Assembly (NCBI RefSeq): GCF_001042695.1
Contig: NZ_AP012334.1
Location: forward strand, 1,488,001 to 1,552,000
Length of the DNA stretch: 64,000 nt
Direction of reading: 5' to 3'
Source: Scardovia inopinata JCM 12537
GTDB lineage: Bacteria > Actinomycetota > Actinomycetes > Actinomycetales > Bifidobacteriaceae
Of the stretch, positions 1 through 8,655 are shown in pieces; the stretch's first letter is position 1, and each line of letters opens with the position of its first letter. The translations under genes were made by a program, and so were the position numbers. The notes beneath the pieces are model-generated. The model had not been told where the DNA came from and did no database searches. It was given only the letters and a program-made list of their open reading frames with translations.

Positions 1-516
1 CTGGAGATGCTGCTAACCGAAGCATACGATACCCCAGAAGCAGATAGATTCAATGCCCAGTCAGCATCAGCTACAGACTCCTGCGGTCACACCTCTTTTT
101 ACTACCCACGCTACTGTCTGAACATCGTCATGTACAACACTAAAAGAGCCCAGATGGTTCAACTTTTCTCGACCTTGATGGGTGAAGCTTTGAATCCTCA
201 GCATCCTGCCCATACTTATTTTATAAATCGTCACCAGAAATACTGGAAGTTAATAAAAACTATGACCTGGGCTTTGCCGGAAGGTTATACAGAGCGCAAA
301 TTCTATGATTTGTATACCCTGGCAATGTCCGCAATGGATGGTCTTCAGTATCGGTGGCTGGCTGACAGCTCCATCAGTTTACTGGATGAATGGGCCCGAT
401 TCAGTGATCTTATCTTTCCTGAAAGCGAATGGAAAGGCTGTCTTGATCCCAGCGAATTTTCCCCGGATCAGGGCTGTCTAGACAGTACAAGCCTTCACTT
501 TGCTTCTGAAGAGTAA
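1..516 (+). CDS. TetR-type regulator, C-terminal part (partial at window edge)
   Basis: The reading frame is open from the first bases of the window, so the gene starts outside it and only about 170 C-terminal residues are seen. The visible part is helical, with a segment around GLQYRWLADSSISLLDEW followed by FSDLIFP, which resembles the ligand-binding C-terminal helices of actinobacterial TetR/AcrR repressors. The DNA-binding domain is not in view, so the call rests on this resemblance alone. The gene runs toward, and ends about 80 bp before, the convergent beta-galactosidase gene, with a shared hairpin terminator between them. It need not regulate the glycan operon. Confidence 0.45.
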   Translation: MEMLLTEAYDTPEADRFNAQSASATDSCGHTSFYYPRYCLNIVMYNTKRAQMVQLFSTLMGEALNPQHPAHTYFINRHQKYWKLIKTMTWALPEGYTERKFYDLYTLAMSAMDGLQYRWLADSSISLLDEWARFSDLIFPESEWKGCLDPSEFSPDQGCLDSTSLHFASEE

Positions 517-525
517 AAGTAGTTT

Positions 526-553
526 TCTTCAGCTGGTCTAAGCCAGCTGAAGA
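526..553. terminator. Hairpin between convergent genes
   Basis: CTTCAGCTGG, a six-base loop, then CCAGCTGAAG form a perfect 10-bp stem, extended by a T/A pair, followed by a short T-rich stretch. It lies between the stop codons of the TetR-like gene and the GH42 gene and could stop transcription from both sides. Confidence 0.6.
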
Positions 554-596
554 TACTTTCTGCTTAACAGATCTCTGTTTCACGCAGATTCCTGCC

Positions 597-2771
597 TCAC
601 TTCTGTGACGATAAGATCATCACCTGAAAGGGATCTAGATGTATGTCGCCCTGCTTATGGTTCTCATACCGGAAGTCTGATCTGCCAGAAGCATACTGAC
701 CAACACCAGAGGCTTGATGACCAGTATCACAGGCTTGCTGGCCAGAATCAGGTTCTGCCCCGGCAGTCAGTATTTTGTATCCTTTTATCAGGTCCCCAGA
801 TATCGAATTACTGTGATCACTGGTATTAATGACAAACAGGATATCCTCTCCCGTCTTGTCATGATACCTATGAGAAATCTCTATTCCAGGGCAGGAAGAC
901 AGGTATGGCAGCTGCAGACGGTCAGCAATACCTTTTACAAAAGCATATGCTGAAGAGTCATCCAAAGCGGTGCCGACATAGTAAGCAGTTCCCTGTCCAT
1001 ATTTATTCTCAGTAACTGCAGGTGTTCCGGTATAAAAAGTGGTTCCTCCGTAAGCTGCCAGGCTCTGCGCAGTTTCTAGCTTAATGAGCGAGGCAACAGT
1101 TTTTCCTTTCCCGCTTTGCGGGAACTTGTCAGACGTACTCACCACAGCAACAGCCTCATCGGGAGCAAAAGCTTCCATTTCTTCAGCCCATATACCGGTC
1201 AGTCTCCTCAGGGGACCCGGATAACCGCCTGGTATTACCAGATCATCCTCATTGTGAATGCCAGACATATACGAGGTAATAAAAGTTCCCCCCTGGCTCA
1301 CATATTCTTCTATAGCCTCAGATACTCCCGGCTTCACCATTATTAAGCACGGGGCCAGAATCAGATCATACTTCTCCAAAGCTGATAGATCAGCCATACT
1401 GGGAATTATATCTGCCGATAGATTCAGCCGGTAAAGAGTCTTATAAAAACGATGCACCTCCTGAGGATAAGACAAGCCTGACGTTGGCCCTACGCAGGCT
1501 TCCAGAGACCAGTAATTGTCCCAGTCAAACATCACCGCAACACGGGAATGATTGACAGAACCGCTGATTACCGGGCTGATTCTGCCGACCTCGTCTCCCA
1601 GGCTGGCTATCTGCTTAAAAGTACGCGACTGATTCGTGCCATCATGCCCAATAACGGCACCATGGAAACGCTCACAGCCGCCCAAAGACTGTTTCAGCTG
1701 AAAAAATTGGACGCTATTCGCCCCATGGGCCACAGCTTGCCAGCTTAGAGCTCTAACCTCACCAGGTTTTTTCACTCTGCAGAAGGGAAACCAGTTTTGC
1801 TGATTGGGGGTTTGTTCCATTAAGAGAAAGGGCTTGCCTGCAGATACTCCCCTCATCAAGTCATGGCACATGGCCGTGTAGCTGGGCTCCATATCTGCTC
1901 CGGGATAATTGTCCCAGCTGACCAGATCCATCTGTGGCCCCCAGCTGAAGTAATCCAAGTCCTTGAATGATCCCATTAAGTTGGTGGTAACAGGGGTATA
2001 AGAATCAAACTGTCGGATTGCCTCCTTTTCTCCTAAAAAGCACGCGAGCTGAGAATCATTCTGAAAGCGCCTATATTCAATCAGCAGGCTGGAAATAACG
2101 CTTTTATCGCCACTTATCCCATCCCCATATGAAACCGGAGGAATAATCTGTTCCCAGTCAGTGATTGTATGACTCCAAAAGTTCATACCCCACCGACGAT
2201 TGAGCTCTTCCAGACTATGATATTTCTTTTTTAACCATGTCCGAAAGGCTCGAGCACAGGTTTCGCAGTAGCAAATGCTACCGCCTCCTCCATATTCGTT
2301 GCCTACATGCCATGCTTTCAAACCAGAAATCGTTCCATATCGCTGTGATAAAAGCCCTGCCAATTGTGAAGATAAACGTCGGAAATCAGGATTGTTGGGG
2401 CAGAAATTATGCCTTCCTCCAAAAACATGCCGCCTGCCTGTGACATCAGTAAGCAATATATTTGGATATTGATTAACTAACCAAGCCGGCAAAGCAGCAG
2501 TTGATGTTGCCATGATGATAGAAAAATGATGTTTTATCAAGAGGCCAACAATCTTGTCGAGCATGGTGAAATTATAAGAATTCTCCCGGCTCTGCAATAG
2601 TGCCCAGGAAAAAATATTGATTGTTGCCTCGTTGATATGGGCTTCCTCAAGCATCCGAAGATCATTTTCCCATGTTTCCTCCGGCCACTGTTCGGGATTC
2701 CAATCTCCCCCGAAAAGGAAGCCCTTCTCATCTGTGAGAGGGTTGCAAACCTCATTATTTTTTTGATACAT
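597..2771 (-). CDS. GH42 beta-galactosidase, intracellular
   Basis: A 724-residue glycoside hydrolase of family 42, the usual length. The N-terminus GGDWNPEQWPEETW is a family signature. The predicted acid/base is Glu159 in WHVGNEYG and the nucleophile Glu319 in FLLMEQTPN. Cys124 and the CYCETC cluster at 167-172 match the zinc site seen in many GH42 enzymes. No signal peptide is visible, so it should remove terminal galactose in the cytoplasm. It is the last gene of a nine-gene operon, 10 bp after the GH43 gene. Near the C-terminus a short Gly/Gln/Ala/Ser-rich repeat seems inserted between the last beta strands. Galactose on xyloglucan side chains is the favoured substrate by context; arabinogalactan or galacto-oligosaccharides are alternatives. 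Confidence 0.92.
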   Translation of the reverse strand: MYQKNNEVCNPLTDEKGFLFGGDWNPEQWPEETWENDLRMLEEAHINEATINIFSWALLQSRENSYNFTMLDKIVGLLIKHHFSIIMATSTAALPAWLVNQYPNILLTDVTGRRHVFGGRHNFCPNNPDFRRLSSQLAGLLSQRYGTISGLKAWHVGNEYGGGGSICYCETCARAFRTWLKKKYHSLEELNRRWGMNFWSHTITDWEQIIPPVSYGDGISGDKSVISSLLIEYRRFQNDSQLACFLGEKEAIRQFDSYTPVTTNLMGSFKDLDYFSWGPQMDLVSWDNYPGADMEPSYTAMCHDLMRGVSAGKPFLLMEQTPNQQNWFPFCRVKKPGEVRALSWQAVAHGANSVQFFQLKQSLGGCERFHGAVIGHDGTNQSRTFKQIASLGDEVGRISPVISGSVNHSRVAVMFDWDNYWSLEACVGPTSGLSYPQEVHRFYKTLYRLNLSADIIPSMADLSALEKYDLILAPCLIMVKPGVSEAIEEYVSQGGTFITSYMSGIHNEDDLVIPGGYPGPLRRLTGIWAEEMEAFAPDEAVAVVSTSDKFPQSGKGKTVASLIKLETAQSLAAYGGTTFYTGTPAVTENKYGQGTAYYVGTALDDSSAYAFVKGIADRLQLPYLSSCPGIEISHRYHDKTGEDILFVINTSDHSNSISGDLIKGYKILTAGAEPDSGQQACDTGHQASGVGQYASGRSDFRYENHKQGDIHLDPFQVMILSSQK

Positions 2772-2781
2772 CTAATATTCC

Positions 2782-4338
2782 TTACTCAATTGTGTATGAA
2801 ATGTTCTTAAATTCTGCTGTACCTTTTCCATGAGCAAAAAGCCCCAGGACTGTTCCCGTAAAGCCTCCGGCGTGGGAAAAGGAAAGGACACGGCCAGGGA
2901 CAAATCCCAGGTCCTTCAATCCGGTAAGTGTGTCTCCGGCAAAAAAATCAAAGCCTCTATCATTTCCCTTTACGGTGAAGTTAAGCGGAGTATGTCCGGA
3001 AACTAAGCAGGATCCCACCAAGGAGATCAGCCCGTCCTGATGGACAAGGAGACGAATATCCCTGGTGTTTCTACCCTGCCGGGAGCCCTGGGGAGCCGAG
3101 GCAGAAAGCTCAACATAAAAATGAGAATTTGCATACAGAACCAGTCCGGCCCTCAGCAGATTGCCAGACGTGTCTCCTTGCAGCCTATCCAAATCCTGCC
3201 AGATAGTGTTCAAAGTAGCTGACCACGAAAATCGAGGATTTGTTTGTCTGAAACCAATCAGAGGGGGCCCGGCTGCCAAAGAGAAATCCTGGTTAATCGC
3301 ATGAATTACAGCATTATAGATATTGTTTCTGCCGCCGTCCTGGTCCCCAAAGCCGCAGAGGCACACCTGATACCGGTGCTGTGAATCAATACCAGGAGTA
3401 ACCCAGTCCGTCCTCTCTTCCAGAGCCTGCCCATCCCCGTTGAATGAGCAAGTATAGGATTGGTCTGAACAGTCAGGCCACCCGTTTTTCCAGGTAATCC
3501 AGGTCGCATAAGGCTCTCTGCCAATCCAGCCCTGAGCAGGATATTCATCGTTGTTGCGGGTCCCATGAAAAACCATAAGAGTTCTGTCAGAATCAAAATC
3601 AGCAAAATCACAGTGACCAATGGCCTGAAGTGTCAGATGCGTACTCCTGTTAGTGATGAGGGGATTACCGGGGTAAAACTCATAAGGCCCCCAGGGGCTG
3701 GTAGAACGGGCAATATTTTCCATATGACCAGATTCAGTACCCCCTTCAGCCCAAACCAGGTAATACATTCCCTCACGCTTATACATATGCGGTCCTTCAG
3801 GATTAGACCCCGTTATTCCCGAACAAATTCTCAGGCGGGCCGAAAGAATCTTACCCGTATGAATATCCAGACGAGACAAGTAGATACCTGCCTCTTCTTC
3901 CCTGCCCGACTCATTCCCGCAGATATAAACCGTACCATCATCATCAAAAAATAAGCTGGGATCAATGCCTGGCCAATCTTCAATCCACAGGGGCTGAGAC
4001 CAGGGGCCCTTCGGGTTGTCAGCTATTAGGATCATGGTACCTTTGTTCACATTGGTCGCAATAAGGTAATAGGTTCCCCGGTAGCATCTTATTGTTGGGG
4101 CAAAAATCCCCTGACTATTCCCCATAGCCTCATAGGGGAACTGGTCAGGCCGTGTTAAAGCAGCACCTACATAAGTCCAGTGAACACCATCACAACTGAT
4201 ATGGAGTCCCAAACCGGGAAAATATTCAAACGAACTTGATACTGCCAGATAGGATCCATCAACCATAGTACAGACTGATGGATCCGGGTAGAAACCAGAA
4301 GCCATCCGATGAACGGGCACACAATTAAAGAGGGTCAT
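2782..4338 (-). CDS. GH43 family beta-xylosidase/alpha-L-arabinofuranosidase
   Basis: A 518-residue protein with a five-bladed GH43 catalytic domain over roughly residues 1-300 and a C-terminal beta-sandwich-like domain. The catalytic acids are recognisable: the base Asp in SGFYPDPSV near residue 19, the pKa-modulating Asp in GIDPSLFFDDDG near 125, and the general acid Glu in GSNPEGPHMY near 180. No signal peptide is seen. It is translationally close to its neighbours, 5 bp after GH31 and 10 bp before GH42. Family membership is clear; whether it takes arabinose or xylose cannot be read from the sequence. In a xyloglucan setting, arabinosyl side-chain removal would be a fitting role. Confidence 0.88.
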   Translation of the reverse strand: MTLFNCVPVHRMASGFYPDPSVCTMVDGSYLAVSSSFEYFPGLGLHISCDGVHWTYVGAALTRPDQFPYEAMGNSQGIFAPTIRCYRGTYYLIATNVNKGTMILIADNPKGPWSQPLWIEDWPGIDPSLFFDDDGTVYICGNESGREEEAGIYLSRLDIHTGKILSARLRICSGITGSNPEGPHMYKREGMYYLVWAEGGTESGHMENIARSTSPWGPYEFYPGNPLITNRSTHLTLQAIGHCDFADFDSDRTLMVFHGTRNNDEYPAQGWIGREPYATWITWKNGWPDCSDQSYTCSFNGDGQALEERTDWVTPGIDSQHRYQVCLCGFGDQDGGRNNIYNAVIHAINQDFSLAAGPPLIGFRQTNPRFSWSATLNTIWQDLDRLQGDTSGNLLRAGLVLYANSHFYVELSASAPQGSRQGRNTRDIRLLVHQDGLISLVGSCLVSGHTPLNFTVKGNDRGFDFFAGDTLTGLKDLGFVPGRVLSFSHAGGFTGTVLGLFAHGKGTAEFKNISYTIE

Positions 4339-4343
4339 GACTC

Positions 4344-6422
4344 TTACTTCTGCTCCCTTTCAACCTGGCCGCAGGAGGACTGACTGTCACTGCAGGGATT
4401 CGTCCCAGGACGGGCCAGAAGAGGCAAAGTATGATAGTCGAATTGCTGCTTGTGCCATTTTCCAGGTTCGTATTCCTGGCCTGTAAGAATATTCCTCCAG
4501 GGCTTGCCGGCCTGATTCCCGCCAGCATCAGGCACATAGAAATCTGCAGTCCCATCCTTCCGGAAAACAGGAGCAACCAGCAGGTCATCCCCCAACATGT
4601 ACTGGGTGTCTATATCTTCGCAGGAATGGTCATCTGGAAATTCCAGAACCATGGCCCTCATCATGGGAACTCCTGATTCGTGAGTTTCCTGAGCCATTCT
4701 TTTCAGATAAGGCAGAAGAGACAGTTTGAGCTTAGTGAATTCCCGGGTAACTTCCACAGCTTCTTCCCCATAAAGCCAGGGAACTTTATATTCAGTGGAA
4801 CCGTGATACCGTGAATGAGAAGAAAGAAGTCCAAATTGAGTCCATCGCTTGTATAAATCCGGGCTCGGGCGGTCTTCAAAACCAGCAATATCATGACTCC
4901 AGTACCCAAATCCACTCATGCCAAAAGACAAACCAGCCCGCAAGGACTCTGCCATCGAAGGATAATTCGAAGAACAGTCACCGCCCCAGTGGACAGGAAA
5001 CTTCTGTCCCCCAACGGTAGCAGACCGGGCAAAGACAATGGCTTGATCTGCTCCTCTTTCCTGAGCAACAAGATCATAGACAGCTTTATTATACAAGTAA
5101 GCATAATAGTTATGCATTTCTTTCGGATCGGATCCGTCATAATAGGCCACATCATCTGTGGGGATTCTCTCCCCAAAATCTGTCTTAAAGCAGTCAACCC
5201 CCTGCTTCATAAGATTTCTCAGCTTGTTCTGATACCAGGTCACTGCAGCAGGATTTGTAAAATCAACAATTGTCATTCCGGCCTGCCACTTATCCCATTG
5301 CCAGATTTTCCCATTCTTACGATGAATAAAGTACCCCTTCTTTGCCCCCTCAATAAACAGAGGAGATTTCTGAGCAATATAAGGGTTAATCCAGACACAG
5401 ACCTTGATCCCCCGTTTATGAAGATCAGACAGCATTTTTTGCGGATTGGGGAACTTGTCTCTGTCCCATTCAAAATTGCACCACTCAAGTTCTTTCATCC
5501 AACGGCAGTCAAAATGGAAGACAGACAACGGTATTCCTCTGTCACTCATCCCATCAACAAACCTCATAACTGTTTTTTGATCATAATCTGTTGTAAAAGA
5601 AGTGGACAGCCACAGACCATAGCTCCAGTCAGGAAGGAGAGGGGGTTTGCCTGTCAAATCTGTATATGTATTCAGAATCTCCTTGAGATTACCGCCTCCA
5701 ATGACTGAATATGTCATCTCCTGGCCAGGCAAGGAGAACTGTATCCGGGACACTTTTTCTGATCCAATTTCAAAACTGACATCACCGGGACTGTCAACAA
5801 AAAGACCATAGTTTCGGTTGCTCAGATAAAAGGGAATATTTTTATAGGCCTGATCTGTGCCTGTTCCCCCATCCCGATTCCAGATTTCTACACTCTGCCC
5901 GTTTTTAACAAAGTTGGTAAACCGTTCCCCTAAGCCGTAGATTTTTTCGCCGACCCCTAAATCAAGCTGTTCAGACACATGAAGAACTCCCTGAGGATCA
6001 GTGATAAGTGCTTTGGCACGCCAGCCTGAATGTGCCACCAGGGTGCCATCATAGCGGTAAGAAAAATCAATAGTATCGCCTGAGGCAATGGTTAGGCTCA
6101 GTTTCCCGGAAGTAAAAGTCCAGCCGGAGTCATTTTCTGTAATGATAACTGCAGGATGGGTGTCGTTAAGACTAAAGGCAGGATGAGACCGCCGGTCTTC
6201 CCTGAAATTAATCAATCTGGTCGTAATAATATTTGGCCGGGGACTAGTGACTTCAATAGTCAGAATGCCTCCGTCAAGGGTCTGCCCAGGATGATGAATG
6301 GGTTCAGTAAAAGGACAATATAGTGTCAGTTTCCCTTCTTCGAGTGAAGCTTCGTATACATTGGCTGCGTACTTGACACTGTACCCTTCTTTGACCAGCC
6401 AATCACCGTCAAGAAATTTCAT
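4344..6422 (-). CDS. GH31 alpha-xylosidase (YicI-like)
   Basis: A 692-residue GH31 enzyme, close in length to E. coli YicI. The nucleophile is Asp415 in CFKTDFGERIP and the acid/base Asp482 in PVHWGGDCS; KTDFGERIP is the form seen in alpha-xylosidases rather than alpha-glucosidases. Further signatures are VFHFDCRWMKELEW and WSHDIAGFE. It should release alpha-1,6-linked xylose from the non-reducing end of xyloglucan oligosaccharides in the cytoplasm, as no signal peptide is seen. It starts 23 bp after the GH3 gene and ends 5 bp before GH43. A second GH31 (16994-19408) shares the catalytic motifs but is about 110 residues longer. Confidence 0.93.
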   Translation of the reverse strand: MKFLDGDWLVKEGYSVKYAANVYEASLEEGKLTLYCPFTEPIHHPGQTLDGGILTIEVTSPRPNIITTRLINFREDRRSHPAFSLNDTHPAVIITENDSGWTFTSGKLSLTIASGDTIDFSYRYDGTLVAHSGWRAKALITDPQGVLHVSEQLDLGVGEKIYGLGERFTNFVKNGQSVEIWNRDGGTGTDQAYKNIPFYLSNRNYGLFVDSPGDVSFEIGSEKVSRIQFSLPGQEMTYSVIGGGNLKEILNTYTDLTGKPPLLPDWSYGLWLSTSFTTDYDQKTVMRFVDGMSDRGIPLSVFHFDCRWMKELEWCNFEWDRDKFPNPQKMLSDLHKRGIKVCVWINPYIAQKSPLFIEGAKKGYFIHRKNGKIWQWDKWQAGMTIVDFTNPAAVTWYQNKLRNLMKQGVDCFKTDFGERIPTDDVAYYDGSDPKEMHNYYAYLYNKAVYDLVAQERGADQAIVFARSATVGGQKFPVHWGGDCSSNYPSMAESLRAGLSFGMSGFGYWSHDIAGFEDRPSPDLYKRWTQFGLLSSHSRYHGSTEYKVPWLYGEEAVEVTREFTKLKLSLLPYLKRMAQETHESGVPMMRAMVLEFPDDHSCEDIDTQYMLGDDLLVAPVFRKDGTADFYVPDAGGNQAGKPWRNILTGQEYEPGKWHKQQFDYHTLPLLARPGTNPCSDSQSSCGQVEREQK

Positions 6423-6445
6423 GACTACTCCTTTGTACTTGTTTA

Positions 6446-8602
6446 CTACTTAATTTCCGCTGACAGCCTAATATCCTGTACTGATTCACCCACGAATACC
6501 GAAGCTTCAGGGGCAATTTCATATCGACCTGACTTTAGGCTCCAGTAACGTAAAGCCTGATTCTTGGACAATACCAGGTGGATATCCTGCCGCTGTCCAG
6601 GTCTCAGATAGATTTTAGTGAATTTCTTCAATTCTTTCTCTGGCCGGTCTTCACCTGTAGCCCTTAAGGACAGGTACACCTGGGGAAGTGCAAAACCTGC
6701 CATTTCCCCTGTATTAGTCACGCTGAAAGTAAGGTCTGCTGCCCTACTGTCAGTACTCACATCCAAATCAGAATACTCAAAGTGTGTATAAGTCAAACCG
6801 TGCCCAAAACAGAAGCGGACTGGAACATGATTACTCTCATAATATCTATATCCTACATAAATATCTTCAGAATAAGCTACCTGTCTTTTTTCCCCGAACG
6901 TTCCTATGGAGACAGCCGGGCAGTCCTGAGTTTCCAGGGGGAAAGTTTCAGGCAGATGCCCGCTAGGATTTATTCGTCCTAAAAGCACTTCGGCAAGAGC
7001 TGTTCCTGCTTCGCAGCCGCCGTACCAGCTCCAGACAATAGCATGGGCTTTATCCTCCCAGGGCATTGCAACAGGAGATCCTCCGACAAAAGCGAGTATC
7101 GTTCGAGAATTGACTTCCAACAGCCGCTCAATAAGAGCATCCTGTCCGTATGGCAGATTCATAGACTTCCTGTCTACGCCTTCACAGTCATAATCATGAT
7201 CTAATCCGCCAATAAAAAGCACATGACTACATTTTGCTGCCTGTGCTACCGCCTCATCTGCAAGCTGCCGGGAAGCAAGCGATGATCCAGTTGCTAAATC
7301 TTGCCCAGCCGTACCATCATTCAGACTCTCTGCCTGCCATGACTGATCTTGCCGGTGAGATTCTCCGACCTCGTAACCTGGCAGATAGGTGACTTCAGTC
7401 TGACCTCCTAAAAGACCGCATAAACCTAGCAAAGGCGAAACCTCATATAGACTCTTGATTTCCGCGCTGCCGCCTCCCTGAGAATGTGTCCTATCGGCAT
7501 TGGCACCAATGACCAGAAGACGATCAATTTGGTTAGGTTTAAGGGGCAGCAAAGAATTATTATTTTTTAGAAGGATGATAGATTCTCTTGCGATATCCAA
7601 CGCTGCCATACGATGCTCCGGCGTAGAATACGAACCGACTTTCCTCACAGGTTCACACATATCTGTCCTCCTATCAGAATTAGCAGAAGGAAGCATATGC
7701 AGAGCATCCATGAGACAAAGAATATGAAAAACTTTTTTATCAACAGTTTCCCGAGGGATTTTCCCGGTTTCAATTGCCTTCTTTAGGGGCCGAGCAAACT
7801 TATAATCGTCAAAATTACTGCTGACAGACATCTCAATGTCAAGGCTCACTTCAGCACTTTCTTTTGTACGAAAAACACCACCCCAATCAGAGATTACGAC
7901 CCCGTTAAAACCCCATTCTTCACGCAGAATATTGTCAAGCAGAGTGACTGATTCACAGCAACGTTCTCCATTTACCAAATTGTAAGCCCCCATAAGACTT
8001 AAAACTCCCCCGTCTCTTACTGCTGTTTTGAAAACAGGCAGATAGATTTCTCGTAAAGCTCGCTCGCTGATAGACTCATCAACCATCAGCCTGTCAGTTT
8101 CCTGGCTATTCGCGGCGAAATGTTTGATACAGGCAGCAACATCCGATTCCTGTACACCCTTGATATAAGGAAGACTCATCTGCTCAGTCAGATAAGGATC
8201 TTCCGACAGGTATTCAAAATTCCGTCCACTCAAAGGGCATCGTTTAATATTTACGCTGGGTCCCAATATTATATCTTTTCCTCTTCCCCTAGCCTCTTGT
8301 CCCAAGACTTGCCCCTGCTTAAAAGCAAGGTTCGGATTCCAGGTGGATGCAAGTGCACTGCCGCAAGGCAAATATGTAGCACAATCTCGATCCCTATAAA
8401 TACCTTCCCACGCTTCTTGTGAAAATTCCTGTCTCACTCCCATGGGCCCATCACTCATTTTTAAAGGCGGAATACCCATGCGAAGTACTCCCTTTGTTTG
8501 GAAAAGACCGTTTCCATGAATCATGTCGATTTTTTCATCTAATGTAAGCTGAGTAAGAAGCTTTGCGGCAGTTTGCCGATTTTTATCAGTAATAACAGTC
8601 AT
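6446..8602 (-). CDS. GH3 beta-glucosidase/beta-xylosidase
   Basis: About 718 residues with the GH3 order: (alpha/beta)8 domain with KHFAANSQETDR near 165-176 and the nucleophile Asp in GVVISDWGGVF near 240, then an alpha/beta sandwich domain (SIILLKNNNSLLPL, VIGANAD) and a C-terminal fibronectin-III-like domain (FGHGLTYTHFEY). A GTG five codons upstream at 8617 is possible, but the ATG at 8602 has GAAAG in front. No signal peptide is seen. In the operon it would hydrolyse the beta-1,4-glucan backbone as side chains are removed, alternating with the alpha-xylosidase. Beta-xylosidase activity cannot be excluded. Confidence 0.9.
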   Translation of the reverse strand: MTVITDKNRQTAAKLLTQLTLDEKIDMIHGNGLFQTKGVLRMGIPPLKMSDGPMGVRQEFSQEAWEGIYRDRDCATYLPCGSALASTWNPNLAFKQGQVLGQEARGRGKDIILGPSVNIKRCPLSGRNFEYLSEDPYLTEQMSLPYIKGVQESDVAACIKHFAANSQETDRLMVDESISERALREIYLPVFKTAVRDGGVLSLMGAYNLVNGERCCESVTLLDNILREEWGFNGVVISDWGGVFRTKESAEVSLDIEMSVSSNFDDYKFARPLKKAIETGKIPRETVDKKVFHILCLMDALHMLPSANSDRRTDMCEPVRKVGSYSTPEHRMAALDIARESIILLKNNNSLLPLKPNQIDRLLVIGANADRTHSQGGGSAEIKSLYEVSPLLGLCGLLGGQTEVTYLPGYEVGESHRQDQSWQAESLNDGTAGQDLATGSSLASRQLADEAVAQAAKCSHVLFIGGLDHDYDCEGVDRKSMNLPYGQDALIERLLEVNSRTILAFVGGSPVAMPWEDKAHAIVWSWYGGCEAGTALAEVLLGRINPSGHLPETFPLETQDCPAVSIGTFGEKRQVAYSEDIYVGYRYYESNHVPVRFCFGHGLTYTHFEYSDLDVSTDSRAADLTFSVTNTGEMAGFALPQVYLSLRATGEDRPEKELKKFTKIYLRPGQRQDIHLVLSKNQALRYWSLKSGRYEIAPEASVFVGESVQDIRLSAEIK

Positions 8603-8655
8603 ATCATTTTCTTTCACACATTACACATACTATTGAATAAACAGAGAAAAAAGAA

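Noticed and set aside
605-2472. Plus-strand frames opposite the GH42 gene
   Set aside because: They lack ribosome sites and family resemblance, while the minus strand carries a complete catalytic protein; they are shadows.
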